Shown: positions 25,150 to 35,368, numbered from the stretch's first letter. The stretch: 64,000 nucleotides of DNA from Anaerostipes butyraticus (GCF_016586355.1 NZ_BLYI01000027.1:124001-188000), one strand, 5' to 3'. Program-made: numbers and translations. Notes: generated from the sequence alone by a model not told the origin.

Positions 25150-25326
25150 TCAGCTCCTTAATTCATTAAGCAGATCTTCAATCTCATCCAGACATGCTCC
25201 GCAGACAGACCCTGCTCCGGTCACATCCTTGATCGCGTCTACGGTTACCGCTCCATCTTCATAAGCATCCATAATCTGGCCTGCTGTTACGTCCAGACAT
25301 GGACATATCACCTGGTCTCTATCCAT
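25150..25326 (-). CDS. BFD-like [2Fe-2S]-binding protein
   Basis: A 58-residue protein with the bacterioferritin-associated ferredoxin layout CPC near the start and CGAC near the end (C-x-C, about 32 residues, C-x2-C), which binds one [2Fe-2S] cluster. It is a stand-alone small electron or iron-transfer protein; its partner is not apparent from context. ATG 25326 places AGGAGG 8 nt upstream, better than ATG 25332 (2 nt). It is followed by a strong terminator. Confidence 0.85.
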   Translation of the reverse strand: MDRDQVICPCLDVTAGQIMDAYEDGAVTVDAIKDVTGAGSVCGACLDEIEDLLNELRS

Positions 25327-25391
25327 TTCCATAACCTCCTAAATCTGTTCCATTTGTTTACAGGAGATATTATGGTCAAATTTTTCTTATC

Positions 25392-26531
25392 TTATACTTT
25401 TCGGATTGTTTTTTCCAGATCTCTTTTTTTAATCTGCCAGTTTACCACTTCCGTCAGAAGCTGATATAAAACCGAGAACAGAGGGATGCTGAACAGCATT
25501 CCAACAACTCCCGCGACATTTCCTCCTATGGTAACTGCCACAAGAACCCAGATTCCCGGCAGTCCGACAGAATTTCCTACTACATGAGGATAAATTACAT
25601 TGCCTTCAAACTGCTGCACTACAAGGAACATAATGACAAAGATGATCGCCTGCTTCCAGTCAACCGTAATAATCAGCAGGATCCCAATGCCGCATCCGAC
25701 AAATCCTCCTACGATCGGGATCAGGGAAGTTACACCGATAAAAACCGCTATCAATACTGCATACGGGATTCCCAGGATTTTCATACATCCAAAAATCAGA
25801 CATCCCAGAATCACAGCTTCCGTACACTGCCCGGAAAGGAAATTGGAAAACGCCTGATTGGACAGTCTTCCGACCCTTACAATATGTTTGACCGCTTTCA
25901 AAGGCAGAAACGCAAGCAGCAGCTTCTTCACCTGAAAAGCCAGCGTTTCCTTTTTCAGCAGAGCATTCAGTGCAAATACAAATCCCAAAGCGAAGCTGAC
26001 AATTACCTGCACCGCACTGGAAATAATACTGACTGTGGAATTGAGCAGGTTGGTCGCCCAGGTCTGAAAATATCCCATCATCTGTCCTCCAATCTCATTC
26101 CAGTCAACATCCAGACTCAGTACATAGCTATGTATCCTCGGATTGTCTTTGGACAGGTTATCAATATATTCCTGAACCGCTTCAATAAACCCGGGAACAC
26201 TGACTGAAAGCCGGTACATTGTTTCCGCCAGTTCCGGTATGATCAGACCGCAGACCAGAAGAATCACGCCGATAATACACAGGATTGCCGCAATCAGACT
26301 CAGCACGCGCCTTCCTTTTTTTATCTTATGCAGCACCCGGTTTTCAAAAAAGCGCATCGGCACGTTAATGATAAAAGCAAGACAGCTTCCAAGGATAAAC
26401 GGAAACGCCACCGATCCTATATATGAAATTCCGTGCATTACAAGCGATAAATGCTCCAGCAGGAAATACAGACATATTCCAAAAGCCACCACAACAAAAG
26501 GGGTCTTGTCATTTTCTTTAAAATACTTCAT
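25392..26531 (-). CDS. AI-2E family membrane transporter
   Basis: A 379-residue polytopic membrane protein of the AI-2E (TqsA/YdbI/PerM) family: N-terminal two hydrophobic segments, a loop domain, then the conserved core EGNVIYPHVVGNSVGLPGIW and GVTSLIPIVGGFVG near the C-terminus. Members export small solutes or ions (Na+/H+ antiport in some, autoinducer-2 in one); the substrate here is unknown. It lies 66 nt downstream of a putative ferredoxin promoter region on one side and just downstream of the structured small RNA on the other, transcribed in the same direction. Confidence 0.9.
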   Translation of the reverse strand: MKYFKENDKTPFVVVAFGICLYFLLEHLSLVMHGISYIGSVAFPFILGSCLAFIINVPMRFFENRVLHKIKKGRRVLSLIAAILCIIGVILLVCGLIIPELAETMYRLSVSVPGFIEAVQEYIDNLSKDNPRIHSYVLSLDVDWNEIGGQMMGYFQTWATNLLNSTVSIISSAVQVIVSFALGFVFALNALLKKETLAFQVKKLLLAFLPLKAVKHIVRVGRLSNQAFSNFLSGQCTEAVILGCLIFGCMKILGIPYAVLIAVFIGVTSLIPIVGGFVGCGIGILLIITVDWKQAIIFVIMFLVVQQFEGNVIYPHVVGNSVGLPGIWVLVAVTIGGNVAGVVGMLFSIPLFSVLYQLLTEVVNWQIKKRDLEKTIRKV

Positions 26532-26609
26532 ACCTCACTCCTTCTTCATGTAATAAACCCATTATACGCTCTTTCCGAAAAAAGTACAGTGATTCCTGAA
26601 TTTTTTGCA

Positions 26610-26840
26610 TATTAAAAGGAGACTTCCAAGAGTCTCCTTCTTTATCTTTTGTAACGCCCAGAATGCCGGTCCCGCAGTTTTGACGCCTAGCGAAGCTAGG
26701 TGGGTTCCCTCGACAAACCTTTTGTAGTCCCTTCGAGGAGGGCTGGACATCCAGTCTGTTATCTGAGATCCCGTGATAAATAAATGTAGGTTCAAAATAG
26801 CAGGTTATCGCACACCCCAGGCCGTCGTATCTATCTCTTT
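26610..26840 (-). ncRNA. Structured small RNA with own promoter and terminator (candidate 6S RNA)
   Basis: About 230 nt with no credible protein. It starts about 7 nt after a good minus-strand promoter and ends in a terminator (AAGGAGACT/AGTCTCCTT, 26616-26639, then U's). Readable helices: CCTAGC/GCTAGG around a short loop, CCTCGA/TCGAGG, CTGG/CCAG, and a long-range TTTTGA/TCAAAA pair enclosing them. Size, independent promoter and a segment CAAAACTGCGGG reminiscent of 6S RNA suggest 6S (ssrS). A simple rod-like fold was not obvious by eye, so another family such as the raiA motif remains possible. The presence of an RNA gene is firmer than its name. Confidence 0.6.
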
Positions 26841-26846
26841 AATCTT

Positions 26847-26875
26847 ATTATAGAATAAGTATGTCAAGATTGCAA
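26847..26875 (-). promoter_or_regulatory. Promoter of the structured small RNA
   Basis: TTGCAA (26870-26875), 17-nt spacer, perfect TATAAT (26847-26852) on the minus strand. Confidence 0.7.
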
Positions 26876-26894
26876 CCCAACGATACATGAAATT

Positions 26895-27485
26895 CTATCC
26901 AATATGGATACATCCCGTCTCGCTCTTGGGAGATATCTGATCATAACCGCTGATATCCTCCCTTAAATCTCTTTTCAGATATTCAAAGACAGCGTCTTCT
27001 CCCTCCCGGGCATACATGGTCAAAAGCTTCGTAAGATATTCTCTGGAAGCATCATGCATCAAGGATCCGCCGATTCCATGGTTAAAATATTCCAGCGGAC
27101 TTTCCTGGGTAAATTTGTCTCCATTATATATCTTTCCGGCGCTGACCCGGTCCACAAACATCTCCGCCATATAGCGTTTTGGAATCTTCATTCCCACAAG
27201 TCCCTTTTTATGAGGGTCCAGACTATAATCGATCCAGTACTCAAAATGGTGCTTATTCCTTCCTTTGTGGTGCAGCCATGCCTTCGAATATCCTTTATCC
27301 AGACGTTCCGCGTTATTCGGACTTGCATTTCCCTGATAATAACGGATTCCCTCAAGAAATTCCGTTGGAGAATATTTTGACATATCATGCATCAGCCCCT
27401 GATAATAAAGTCCCAGACGAAAGCAGCCCTTTGCGACCAGTATCTTATGCTTTGTAATTGTCTTAAAATGTCCAAGAATATTCAT
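26895..27485 (-). CDS. DUF5662 family protein
   Basis: A 196-residue protein matching DUF5662 from memory: an N-terminal helix (HFKTITKHKILV), HDMSKYSPTEF, and a histidine-rich HHKGRNKHHFEYW. The pattern of H/D residues suggests a metal-dependent HD-like hydrolase fold, but activity is unproven. These proteins are sometimes mislabelled as catalase. ATG 27485 with AGGAG 8 nt upstream was chosen over a CTG at 27494. It stands alone between gltD and the small RNA gene. Confidence 0.75.
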   Translation of the reverse strand: MNILGHFKTITKHKILVAKGCFRLGLYYQGLMHDMSKYSPTEFLEGIRYYQGNASPNNAERLDKGYSKAWLHHKGRNKHHFEYWIDYSLDPHKKGLVGMKIPKRYMAEMFVDRVSAGKIYNGDKFTQESPLEYFNHGIGGSLMHDASREYLTKLLTMYAREGEDAVFEYLKRDLREDISGYDQISPKSETGCIHIG

Positions 27486-27564
27486 CTGCAGCACTCCTAA
27501 TTTGTCCTTTACTATTTAATATATCAAAAAGTCCTGCCTGTGAAAAGTATCTTTTTTCTCGGTT

Positions 27565-29049
27565 TTACAAATTACTGTATCCCATCAGCTTCTTATCAAC
27601 TTCACGTGCCGCGTCTCTTCCTTCACGGATTGCCCACACGACCAGTGACTGTCCGCGGTGCATGTCGCCGGCTGTAAATACATTCTTGACGTTTGTCGCA
27701 AATCGATTCGGCTCTGTCGCCACATTTGTCCGTTCATTGACTTTCACTCCAAAAGCGTCTGTGACATAAGACTCACTTCCCAGGAATCCTGCTGCGATCA
27801 GTACCAGATCTGCCGGAACTTCTTTCTCTGATCCCGCAATCGGAACCATTGCCATTCTTCCTGTTTTTTCATCCTTTTTGCTTTCCAGAGAAACCAGAAC
27901 CGCTTTGCAGACTTCGCCCTTCTTATTCATCTTAAATTCTTTTACCGTCGTTGTATAAAGACGAGGGTCATGTCCGAATACCGCAATGGCTTCCTCCTGA
28001 CCATAATCTGTCTTGCAGATTCTCGGCCACTCCGGCCATGGATTGTTTTCCGCACGCTCATCCGGAAGCTTCGGCATCATTTCCAGCTGAATGACACTCT
28101 TACATCCATGACGGATGGATGTTCCGACACAGTCATTTCCTGTATCACCACCGCCGATGACAATGACATTCTTTCCTTTGGCTGAAATGTATTTTCTGTC
28201 CTTAAGTCCGGAATCTAAAAGGCTCTTTGTCGTTGCTTTTAAGAAATCTACCGCAAAATAAATTCCTTTCGCTTCTCTTCCCGGCGCCTCGATGTTGCGA
28301 GGATGAGAAGAACCACACGCCAGAATAACAGCATCATATTCCTTTTTCAGCTGTTCTGCTTTGATGTCTTTTCCTACATCCGTATTTGCGATAAAATGAA
28401 TTCCTTCTTCTTCCATGATCTTTAATTTGCGCTCAACAATTTCTTTTTCCAGTTTCATGTTTGGAATTCCATACATTAAAAGCCCTCCGAAACGATCAGA
28501 ACGTTCATAAACCGTAACTTCATGTCCTCTCTTGTTCAGAGAATTAGCCGCGGAAAGGCCTGCCGGACCGGAACCAACGACAGCAACTTTTTTACCGGTG
28601 CGGAATTTTGGCGGATGCGCTTTTGCAAGCCCGTTTGCATACCCATATTCAATGATACTCAGCTCATTTTGCTTGGAGCTGACCGGATTTCCATCCAGCC
28701 CGCAGGTACAGGCATTCTCACAAAGGGCCGGGCAGACCCGCCCTGTAAATTCAGGGAACGGGTTTGTCTTCTTCAGCCTTAAATATGCCTGATCCCAGTT
28801 TCCTGTATAGATCAGATCATTCCATTCCGGAACCAGGTTATTCAAAGGACATCCAGATGCCATTCCGTTTAATATCTGTCCTGACTGACAGAATGGAACT
28901 CCGCAGTCCATACATCTGGCGCCCTGTTTCTGCTGTTCTTCTTTGGAAAGAGGAACATGAAACTCATTAAAATGCTTGATTCTTTCTTTTGGAGATTCCG
29001 CTTTTGCGTCTTCTCTCTGATAATCTAAAAATCCAGTTGGTTTTCCCAT
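27565..29049 (-). CDS. gltD: Glutamate synthase, small (beta) subunit
   Basis: A 494-residue NAD(P)H-dependent flavoprotein that delivers electrons to GltB. N-terminal Fe-S cysteines are in CMDCGVPFC and CENACTCGL; the FAD GxGxxG is in VAVVGSGPAGLSAA, and the second nucleotide-binding motif is VIVIGGGDTGNDCVG. The C-terminal FTAGDMHRGQSLVVWAI is the conserved FAD segment. It begins 15 nt after gltB, forming the usual gltBD operon for ammonium assimilation. Confidence 0.96.
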   Translation of the reverse strand: MGKPTGFLDYQREDAKAESPKERIKHFNEFHVPLSKEEQQKQGARCMDCGVPFCQSGQILNGMASGCPLNNLVPEWNDLIYTGNWDQAYLRLKKTNPFPEFTGRVCPALCENACTCGLDGNPVSSKQNELSIIEYGYANGLAKAHPPKFRTGKKVAVVGSGPAGLSAANSLNKRGHEVTVYERSDRFGGLLMYGIPNMKLEKEIVERKLKIMEEEGIHFIANTDVGKDIKAEQLKKEYDAVILACGSSHPRNIEAPGREAKGIYFAVDFLKATTKSLLDSGLKDRKYISAKGKNVIVIGGGDTGNDCVGTSIRHGCKSVIQLEMMPKLPDERAENNPWPEWPRICKTDYGQEEAIAVFGHDPRLYTTTVKEFKMNKKGEVCKAVLVSLESKKDEKTGRMAMVPIAGSEKEVPADLVLIAAGFLGSESYVTDAFGVKVNERTNVATEPNRFATNVKNVFTAGDMHRGQSLVVWAIREGRDAAREVDKKLMGYSNL

Positions 29050-29064
29050 AACTTCCTCCTTCTT

Positions 29065-32000
29065 TTACTCGCTGGCATTCATATAAAATGCTTCAATCTG
29101 TGCCTGTTCGCTGCTCAATCCCCGTTCTTCCATCTGAACGATCAGATTCTGCATCTTCTTATAATCGTTCGGCATGATCTTTTTGAATTTTGGCAGATAA
29201 TCTCCCAAATTACGAAGGATTTCTTTTCCTTTTTCGGAATTTGTATATGCTACATGTTCTTTCAGCATGTCTTTTACTTCCATAACATCGTATTTAGATG
29301 TCACCGGCTCGATAGCAACCATTTCTTTATTCAGATTCATGTACAGCTTGCTGTCTTCATCCAGAACGTAAGCGATACCGCCGCTCATTCCGGCCGCAAA
29401 GTTCTTTCCTGTTGCTCCCAGCACAAGAACACGTCCTCCTGTCATATATTCGCATCCGTGGTCTCCCACACCTTCTACAACTGCTGTCGCACCTGAGTTT
29501 CTGACACAGAATCTCTCGCCTGCCACACCGTTGATAAATGCTTTACCGCTGGTTGCTCCATATAATGCCACGTTTCCGATAATGATATTGTCTTCTGCCT
29601 TGAACTTCACGCCTTTTGGCGGACAAACCACAAGTTTTCCACCGGATAAACCTTTTCCAAAGTAATCATTGCTGTCTCCTACCAGCTGAAGCGTCAGTCC
29701 TTTTGGAATGAAAGCTCCAAAACTCTGTCCTCCGGCACCATTACATTTTACAGTAAAAGTATCATCGTCCAGTGTTCTTTCACCCCAGCGTTTCGTAATC
29801 TCAGCTCCAAACATGGTTCCAAATGTACGATCGATATTCGTTACATCAACTTCAATCACTTTTTTCTGTTTTGTCTCCAGCGCTGGTTTCAGTCTCTTGA
29901 TCAGCACTTTGGCATCTGCCGTCTGATTCAGTTTAAAATCAAATACATTCTTATGGCTGTATTCAATCTTTGCTGCTTTCACGTAGTCTGTGCAGAGAAT
30001 TCTGGACAGATCCACATGTTTTTCTGCTGCCACATGGTTTGGCTTAAGCAGATCAGTACGTCCAACCAGTTCATCAACTGTGGCAACACCGAGTTTCGCC
30101 ATATATTCTCTTAATTCTTCCGCGATGAATCTCATGAAGTTTACCACATATTCTGGTTTTCCGCGGAATCTCTTGCGCAGTTCCGGATTCTGAGTTGCAA
30201 CGCCAACCGGACATGTATCCAGATTGCAGACACGCATCATCACGCATCCCAGCGTTACAAGCGGTGCTGTGGCAAATCCGAATTCCTCTGCTCCAAGCAT
30301 GGCTGCGATGGCAACATCACGGCCGCTCATAAGTTTTCCGTCTGTTTCCAGAATGACTTTATTTCTAAGATCATTCATGATCAGGTTCTGATGAGTTTCT
30401 GCAAGTCCAAGCTCCCATGGAAGTCCCGCATTATAAATGGAATTTCTTGGCGCGGCTCCTGTTCCACCGTCATATCCGGAAATCAGGATAACCTGAGCCC
30501 CTGCTTTGGCAACACCGCAGGCAACAGTTCCCACACCTGCTTCAGATACCAGTTTTACAGAAATACGGGCATCAGTATTGGCGTTTTTACAGTCATAGAT
30601 CAGCTGTGCCAGGTCCTCAATAGAATAAATATCATGATGAGGCGGCGGTGAGATCAGTCCTACACCTGCTGTTGAATGACGGGTCTTGGCAATCCATGGA
30701 TATACTTTCTTTCCAGGAAGATGTCCGCCTTCTCCTGGTTTTGCTCCCTGCGCCATTTTAATCTGAATTTCTTTTGCACTTACCAGATATTCACTGGTCA
30801 CGCCAAATCTTCCGGATGCTACCTGTTTGATCGCAGAACAGCGGTTTAATCCGTCTCTTCCTATTACAAGACGTTCCGGGCGTTCTCCTCCCTCACCACT
30901 GTTTGACTTTCCGCCTAACATATTCATAGCGATTGCCAGAGTCTCATGAGCTTCTCCGGAAATAGATCCATAAGACATCGCTCCGGTCTTGAAACGTTTT
31001 ACAATGGAATCTACACTTTCTACTTTATCCAGAGGAATTCCTTTCTTTGGATAATTGAATTCCATAAGACCTCTTAAGTTGCCAGGCTCTAATTCTTTAT
31101 CAATCATCTGCGTGTATTCTTTGAACATCTTATAATCCCCGGTCCTTGCAGCGGTCTGCAGTGTATGGATCGTTCTTGGATTATAGAGATGCTGTTCTTT
31201 TCCGCTTCTGTATTTATGACTTCCGTCACTTTCCAGAGTCAGGTCATTTTCCAGTCCCAGCGGATCAAATGCTGCAGCATGTCTTGCGTCTACGTCTGCT
31301 TCCAGGTCTTTCAGTGAAATACCTTCGACTCTGCTGACAGTATTTGTAAAGTATTTATTTACCACATCGGAATTGATACCAATTGCTTCAAAAATCTGAG
31401 ATCCCTGATAAGACTGCAGAGTTGAAATTCCCATCTTAGACGCAATTTTCACAATTCCATGAAGAATCGCATTGGTATAATCATCCACTGCCGCATAGTA
31501 ATCTTTATGAAGCATTCCTTCATCGATCAGCTTCTGGATTCCCTGAAGTGCAAGATAAGGATTTACCGCACATGCTCCATATCCGAGCAGCGTTGCAAAG
31601 TGATGTACTTCTCTTGGTTCTCCGCTTTCCAGGATCAGGGCTACAGAAGTACGTTTCTTTGTCTTGATCAGATGCTGGTGCATTGCGGATACTGCCAGAA
31701 GTGATGGAATGGCAACATGATTCTCATCAACGCCTCTGTCAGATAAGATGATAATATTCGCTCCATCACGATATGCACGGTCTGCTTCTACAAACAAACG
31801 ATCCAGCGCTTTTTCCATGGATGTGTTTTTATAATAAATGATCGGAAGTTCTACAACTTTAAATCCTTCCTTCTTCATACTCTTGATTTTCATCAGATCT
31901 GTATCTGTAAGAATCGGATTTTTTACCTTCAGGACACGGCAGTTCTCAGGTTTCTCATCCAGGATATTGCCTTCTTTTCCAACATAGATGGTCGTAGAAG

Positions 32001-33600
32001 TGATCAGTTCTTCCCTGATCGCATCGATCGGCGGGTTCGTTACCTGGGCAAACAGCTGTTTAAAGTAATTAAATAACGGCTGATGTTGATTGGACAGTAC
32101 TGCAAGCGGTGTGTCTGTTCCCATGGCCGCGATTGCCTCAGAACCATTCAGAGCCATTGGCTGAATCGTTGTTTTCAGGGCTTCATAACTATATCCAAAC
32201 GCCTTCAGAAGTTTTTCTCTTTCTTCTTTTCCATAAGAAGGAACCGGCTGATTTGGAATCTTTAAGTCTTTCAGCTCTAAAAGATTGCTGTCCAGCCACT
32301 CTCCATAAGGCTCTTTCTCGGCATATTTTTCTTTTACAACATCATCTGCGATCACTTCTCCCTGAACCGTATCTACCAGAAGCATTTTACCTGGGCGAAG
32401 TCTTTCTTTTACAACAATCTTCGTTGGATCGATATCCAGAACTCCAACCTCGGAAGAGAGAATAAGCTGATCGTCATCTGTAATATAATATCTGGAAGGA
32501 CGAAGTCCGTTACGGTCGAGGACTGCTCCTACCTGGTCACCATCGGTAAACAAAATGGAGGCCGGTCCATCCCATGGTTCCATCATGGTTGCATAATACT
32601 GATAAAAATCCTTCTTTTCCTGTGAAATGACTTTATTGTTTTCCCACGGTTCCGGAATCGTGATCATCACTGCGTGAGGAAGATCCATACCGCTCATAAC
32701 AAGGAATTCCAGTGTGTTGTCAAGTCTTGCAGAATCTGATCCATTCGGATTTACAACAGGAATCAGCTTGTGCATCTCATTTTTCAGATATTCAGATTCC
32801 ATGTTCTCTTCCCGGGCAAGCATCTTATCCGCATTTCCGCGAATGGTGTTGATCTCACCATTATGAACAATAAAGCGATACGGATGCGCCTTTTCCCAGC
32901 TTGGTGTTGTATTCGTACTGAATCTTGAATGAACCAGGGCGATCGCGGATTCATAGTCCGGATTCTGAAGATCTTTAAAGAAAGTACGGAGCTGTCCTAC
33001 CAGAAACATTCCTTTATATACGATAGTACGGCTGGATAAAGAAACTACATAAGAATCCTCATTACTCTGTTCAAACACCTTCCTTGCGATATATAATTTA
33101 CGGTCAAAGGCCAGACCTTTTTCCACTCCTTCAGGTTTTTTGACAAATCCCTGAAGAATCCGCGGCATACATTCCAGTGCTTTCTTTCCAAGGACACCCG
33201 GATCTGTTGGCACTTCTCTCCATCCAAGGAATGTCATTCCTTCTTTTTCCACAATGATCTCGAACATCTTTTTTGCCTGCTGAAGCCTCAGTTCATCATT
33301 CGGGAAAAAGAACATACCGATTCCGTATTCTCTCTCATTTCCGATCTGAATTCCGGCTTCTTTACATGCAGCAGCAAAAAATTTATGTGAAATCTGGAGC
33401 ATGATTCCTACACCGTCTCCGGTTTCTCCTGCAGCGTCTTTTCCTGCCCTGTGCTCTAATGTCTCTACAATCTTTAAGGCATTATCTACTGTCTGATGAT
33501 TTTTTATTCCTTTGATGTTGACGCAGGCACCAATTCCGCAGTTATCATGCTCAAAACTAGGATCATATAATCCCGGCGTCTGATTCATCTGATTCGTCAT
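29065..33600 (-). CDS. gltB: Glutamate synthase, large (alpha) subunit
   Basis: A 1511-residue enzyme converting glutamine and 2-oxoglutarate to two glutamates. The N-terminal class II glutaminase nucleophile is Cys21 in DNCGIGACV after a short propeptide. The FMN/central domains carry GEGGERPERL and ISGYDGGTGAAPRNS, the 3Fe-4S cysteines are in CVMMRVCNLDTCPVG, and the C-terminal beta-helix shows glycine-rich repeats. ATG 33600 gives AAGGGAGA about 8 nt upstream; ATG 33606 would place it too near. The gene is preceded by a clear promoter. Confidence 0.97.
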   Translation of the reverse strand: MTNQMNQTPGLYDPSFEHDNCGIGACVNIKGIKNHQTVDNALKIVETLEHRAGKDAAGETGDGVGIMLQISHKFFAAACKEAGIQIGNEREYGIGMFFFPNDELRLQQAKKMFEIIVEKEGMTFLGWREVPTDPGVLGKKALECMPRILQGFVKKPEGVEKGLAFDRKLYIARKVFEQSNEDSYVVSLSSRTIVYKGMFLVGQLRTFFKDLQNPDYESAIALVHSRFSTNTTPSWEKAHPYRFIVHNGEINTIRGNADKMLAREENMESEYLKNEMHKLIPVVNPNGSDSARLDNTLEFLVMSGMDLPHAVMITIPEPWENNKVISQEKKDFYQYYATMMEPWDGPASILFTDGDQVGAVLDRNGLRPSRYYITDDDQLILSSEVGVLDIDPTKIVVKERLRPGKMLLVDTVQGEVIADDVVKEKYAEKEPYGEWLDSNLLELKDLKIPNQPVPSYGKEEREKLLKAFGYSYEALKTTIQPMALNGSEAIAAMGTDTPLAVLSNQHQPLFNYFKQLFAQVTNPPIDAIREELITSTTIYVGKEGNILDEKPENCRVLKVKNPILTDTDLMKIKSMKKEGFKVVELPIIYYKNTSMEKALDRLFVEADRAYRDGANIIILSDRGVDENHVAIPSLLAVSAMHQHLIKTKKRTSVALILESGEPREVHHFATLLGYGACAVNPYLALQGIQKLIDEGMLHKDYYAAVDDYTNAILHGIVKIASKMGISTLQSYQGSQIFEAIGINSDVVNKYFTNTVSRVEGISLKDLEADVDARHAAAFDPLGLENDLTLESDGSHKYRSGKEQHLYNPRTIHTLQTAARTGDYKMFKEYTQMIDKELEPGNLRGLMEFNYPKKGIPLDKVESVDSIVKRFKTGAMSYGSISGEAHETLAIAMNMLGGKSNSGEGGERPERLVIGRDGLNRCSAIKQVASGRFGVTSEYLVSAKEIQIKMAQGAKPGEGGHLPGKKVYPWIAKTRHSTAGVGLISPPPHHDIYSIEDLAQLIYDCKNANTDARISVKLVSEAGVGTVACGVAKAGAQVILISGYDGGTGAAPRNSIYNAGLPWELGLAETHQNLIMNDLRNKVILETDGKLMSGRDVAIAAMLGAEEFGFATAPLVTLGCVMMRVCNLDTCPVGVATQNPELRKRFRGKPEYVVNFMRFIAEELREYMAKLGVATVDELVGRTDLLKPNHVAAEKHVDLSRILCTDYVKAAKIEYSHKNVFDFKLNQTADAKVLIKRLKPALETKQKKVIEVDVTNIDRTFGTMFGAEITKRWGERTLDDDTFTVKCNGAGGQSFGAFIPKGLTLQLVGDSNDYFGKGLSGGKLVVCPPKGVKFKAEDNIIIGNVALYGATSGKAFINGVAGERFCVRNSGATAVVEGVGDHGCEYMTGGRVLVLGATGKNFAAGMSGGIAYVLDEDSKLYMNLNKEMVAIEPVTSKYDVMEVKDMLKEHVAYTNSEKGKEILRNLGDYLPKFKKIMPNDYKKMQNLIVQMEERGLSSEQAQIEAFYMNASE

Positions 33601-33636
33601 TTTCATTCTCCCTTCGTCAAGTTTTATTTTTCACTT

Positions 33637-33665
33637 ATCATACACAACTTTTTTCAGGTTGTAAA
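33637..33665 (-). promoter_or_regulatory. gltBD promoter
   Basis: TTTACA (33660-33665), 17-nt spacer, TATGAT (33637-33642), about 37 nt before the gltB start. The inverted pair TACAACCTGA/AAGTTGTG lies in the spacer region. Confidence 0.7.
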
Positions 33666-33796
33666 GGAAAAAATTCTTAAGTTGTCAGATTATTAGATAT
33701 TTTGAGGATTTGTAGATATATTATCAGATTTTTTATCGAGTTTTTCCTTATTTTCTTCATTTTCGCAATTTGGACTGAAAAAGCGCTCCGCTATTA

Positions 33797-33825
33797 TTGT
33801 ACTGTTTTTCTTTTTATATTATACT
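33797..33825 (+). promoter_or_regulatory. Promoter of the MATE transporter gene
   Basis: TTGTAC (33797-33802), 17-nt spacer, TATACT (33820-33825), 38 nt before ATG 33863. Confidence 0.6.
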
Positions 33826-33862
33826 GGAATTGGAAATATTTTCGAAAGATGAGGAATGAATT

Positions 33863-35233
33863 ATGAATGAGTTAAAAAAAGAAAATCCTCTGGGCTCCGA
33901 AAACATCGGCACTCTGCTGGTGCGCTTTGCGGTCCCGAGTATTGTAGCTATGCTGGTCAGTGCCCTCTATAATATGGTAGACCAGTTTTTTATCGGAAGA
34001 AGCATCGGCATGCTGGGAAATGCCGCCACCAATGTAGCTTTTCCCCTTGTCATGATCTGCACTGCGATTGCCCTGATGTGCGGCGTTGGCGGCGCGGCTA
34101 ATTTTAATCTTTCCATGGGGCGCGGTCAGAAGAAACGGGCTGCTTCCTTCGCCGGCAACACTATCGTACTGCTCCTCTCCCTTGGCATCCTTCTCTGTGT
34201 CGTAACCAGGATCTTTTTAGAGCCTTTGATGCTCCTGTTTGGCGCAACTCCAAAAGTACTGGATTATTCCATTGTTTATACCGGCATTACTTCTTTGGGA
34301 TTCCCGTTCCTGATTCTCACAACAGGCGGAACCAATCTTGTCCGTGCAGATGGAAGCCCTAAGTTTTCCATGGTCTGCACCCTGACCGGAGCCATCATAA
34401 ACACAATTTTGGATCCATTGTTTATTTTTGTTTTCGATATGGGAATTGCAGGAGCCGCATGGGCCACTGTAATCGGTCAGGTTGTATCCGGCATTATGGT
34501 CATCGGATATCTGACCCGTTATAAAACAGTAAAAATAGGAAAGAAAGAATTAAAACCGAATTTTGGCTATTTCAGAAAAATCGCCTCCCTGGGCATGGCT
34601 CCATGCTTCAATCAGCTTGCCATGATGACCGTTCAAATTGTGATGAATAATGTATTGACACGATATGGTGCCGCTTCTTCCTATGGAAGTGATATCCCTC
34701 TGGCATGCGCCGGTATCATCACAAAAGTCAATATGATTTTCTTTTCAGTCAATATCGGTATTTCCCAGGGGCTGCAGCCGATCATCAGCTTTAATTACGG
34801 CGCCGACAAACTTCGACGTGTAAAAGAAGCATACCTGAAAGCCATTGCTTCCGCTACACTGATCAGCACCGCTGCCTTTTTATGCTTTCAGTTTTTCCCA
34901 CGGCAGATTATCGGGATTTTCGGTTCTGAAAGTGAAGCATACTACCAATTTGCCGAGAGATTTTTCAGGATTTTCCTGTTCTGCACTTTTATAAATGGTA
35001 TTCAGCCGATTACATCGAATTTCTTCACGGCCATCGGAAAAGCCAGCCGGGGTATCTTCATCTCTCTGACCCGCCAGATTATTTTCCTTCTGCCGCTGAT
35101 GGTCATTCTTCCTATGTTTTTCGGAATTGACGGCGTTATGTATTCTGCACCGATCGCCGATTCTGTTGCGGCAGCATTTGCCATAGGATTTGCAGTATGG
35201 GAACTTAGAAAATATCCGTCTCTGAAAGAATAA
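33863..35233 (+). CDS. MATE family efflux transporter
   Basis: A 456-residue multidrug and toxin extrusion type transporter with about 12 hydrophobic segments in two similar halves. The start GTLLVRFAVPSIVAMLVSAL and DQFFIGRSIG are typical of the DinF/NorM-like Firmicutes branch, as is GISQGLQPIISFNYGA in the second half. It presumably exports cationic compounds using an ion gradient; the substrate is unknown. Single gene with its own promoter, divergent from gltBD. Confidence 0.93.
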   Translation: MNELKKENPLGSENIGTLLVRFAVPSIVAMLVSALYNMVDQFFIGRSIGMLGNAATNVAFPLVMICTAIALMCGVGGAANFNLSMGRGQKKRAASFAGNTIVLLLSLGILLCVVTRIFLEPLMLLFGATPKVLDYSIVYTGITSLGFPFLILTTGGTNLVRADGSPKFSMVCTLTGAIINTILDPLFIFVFDMGIAGAAWATVIGQVVSGIMVIGYLTRYKTVKIGKKELKPNFGYFRKIASLGMAPCFNQLAMMTVQIVMNNVLTRYGAASSYGSDIPLACAGIITKVNMIFFSVNIGISQGLQPIISFNYGADKLRRVKEAYLKAIASATLISTAAFLCFQFFPRQIIGIFGSESEAYYQFAERFFRIFLFCTFINGIQPITSNFFTAIGKASRGIFISLTRQIIFLLPLMVILPMFFGIDGVMYSAPIADSVAAAFAIGFAVWELRKYPSLKE

Positions 35234-35368
35234 ACAATTTATGACCGCACCTTTGAAATTCCCCTTTTTTCTTCATTTTTCGCTTTCTTTTGTCTATACA
35301 AAATGGTATAATCTCCTTTGTGCGTTAAAAAAGCGTTAAAAAAATTTTTAAGAAAGGAATGAATTTCA

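Noticed and set aside
26562-26795. Open frame of about 77 codons on the minus strand over the small RNA gene
   Set aside because: It lies across a promoter-terminator bounded structured RNA, has no ribosome-binding site and no recognisable protein features.
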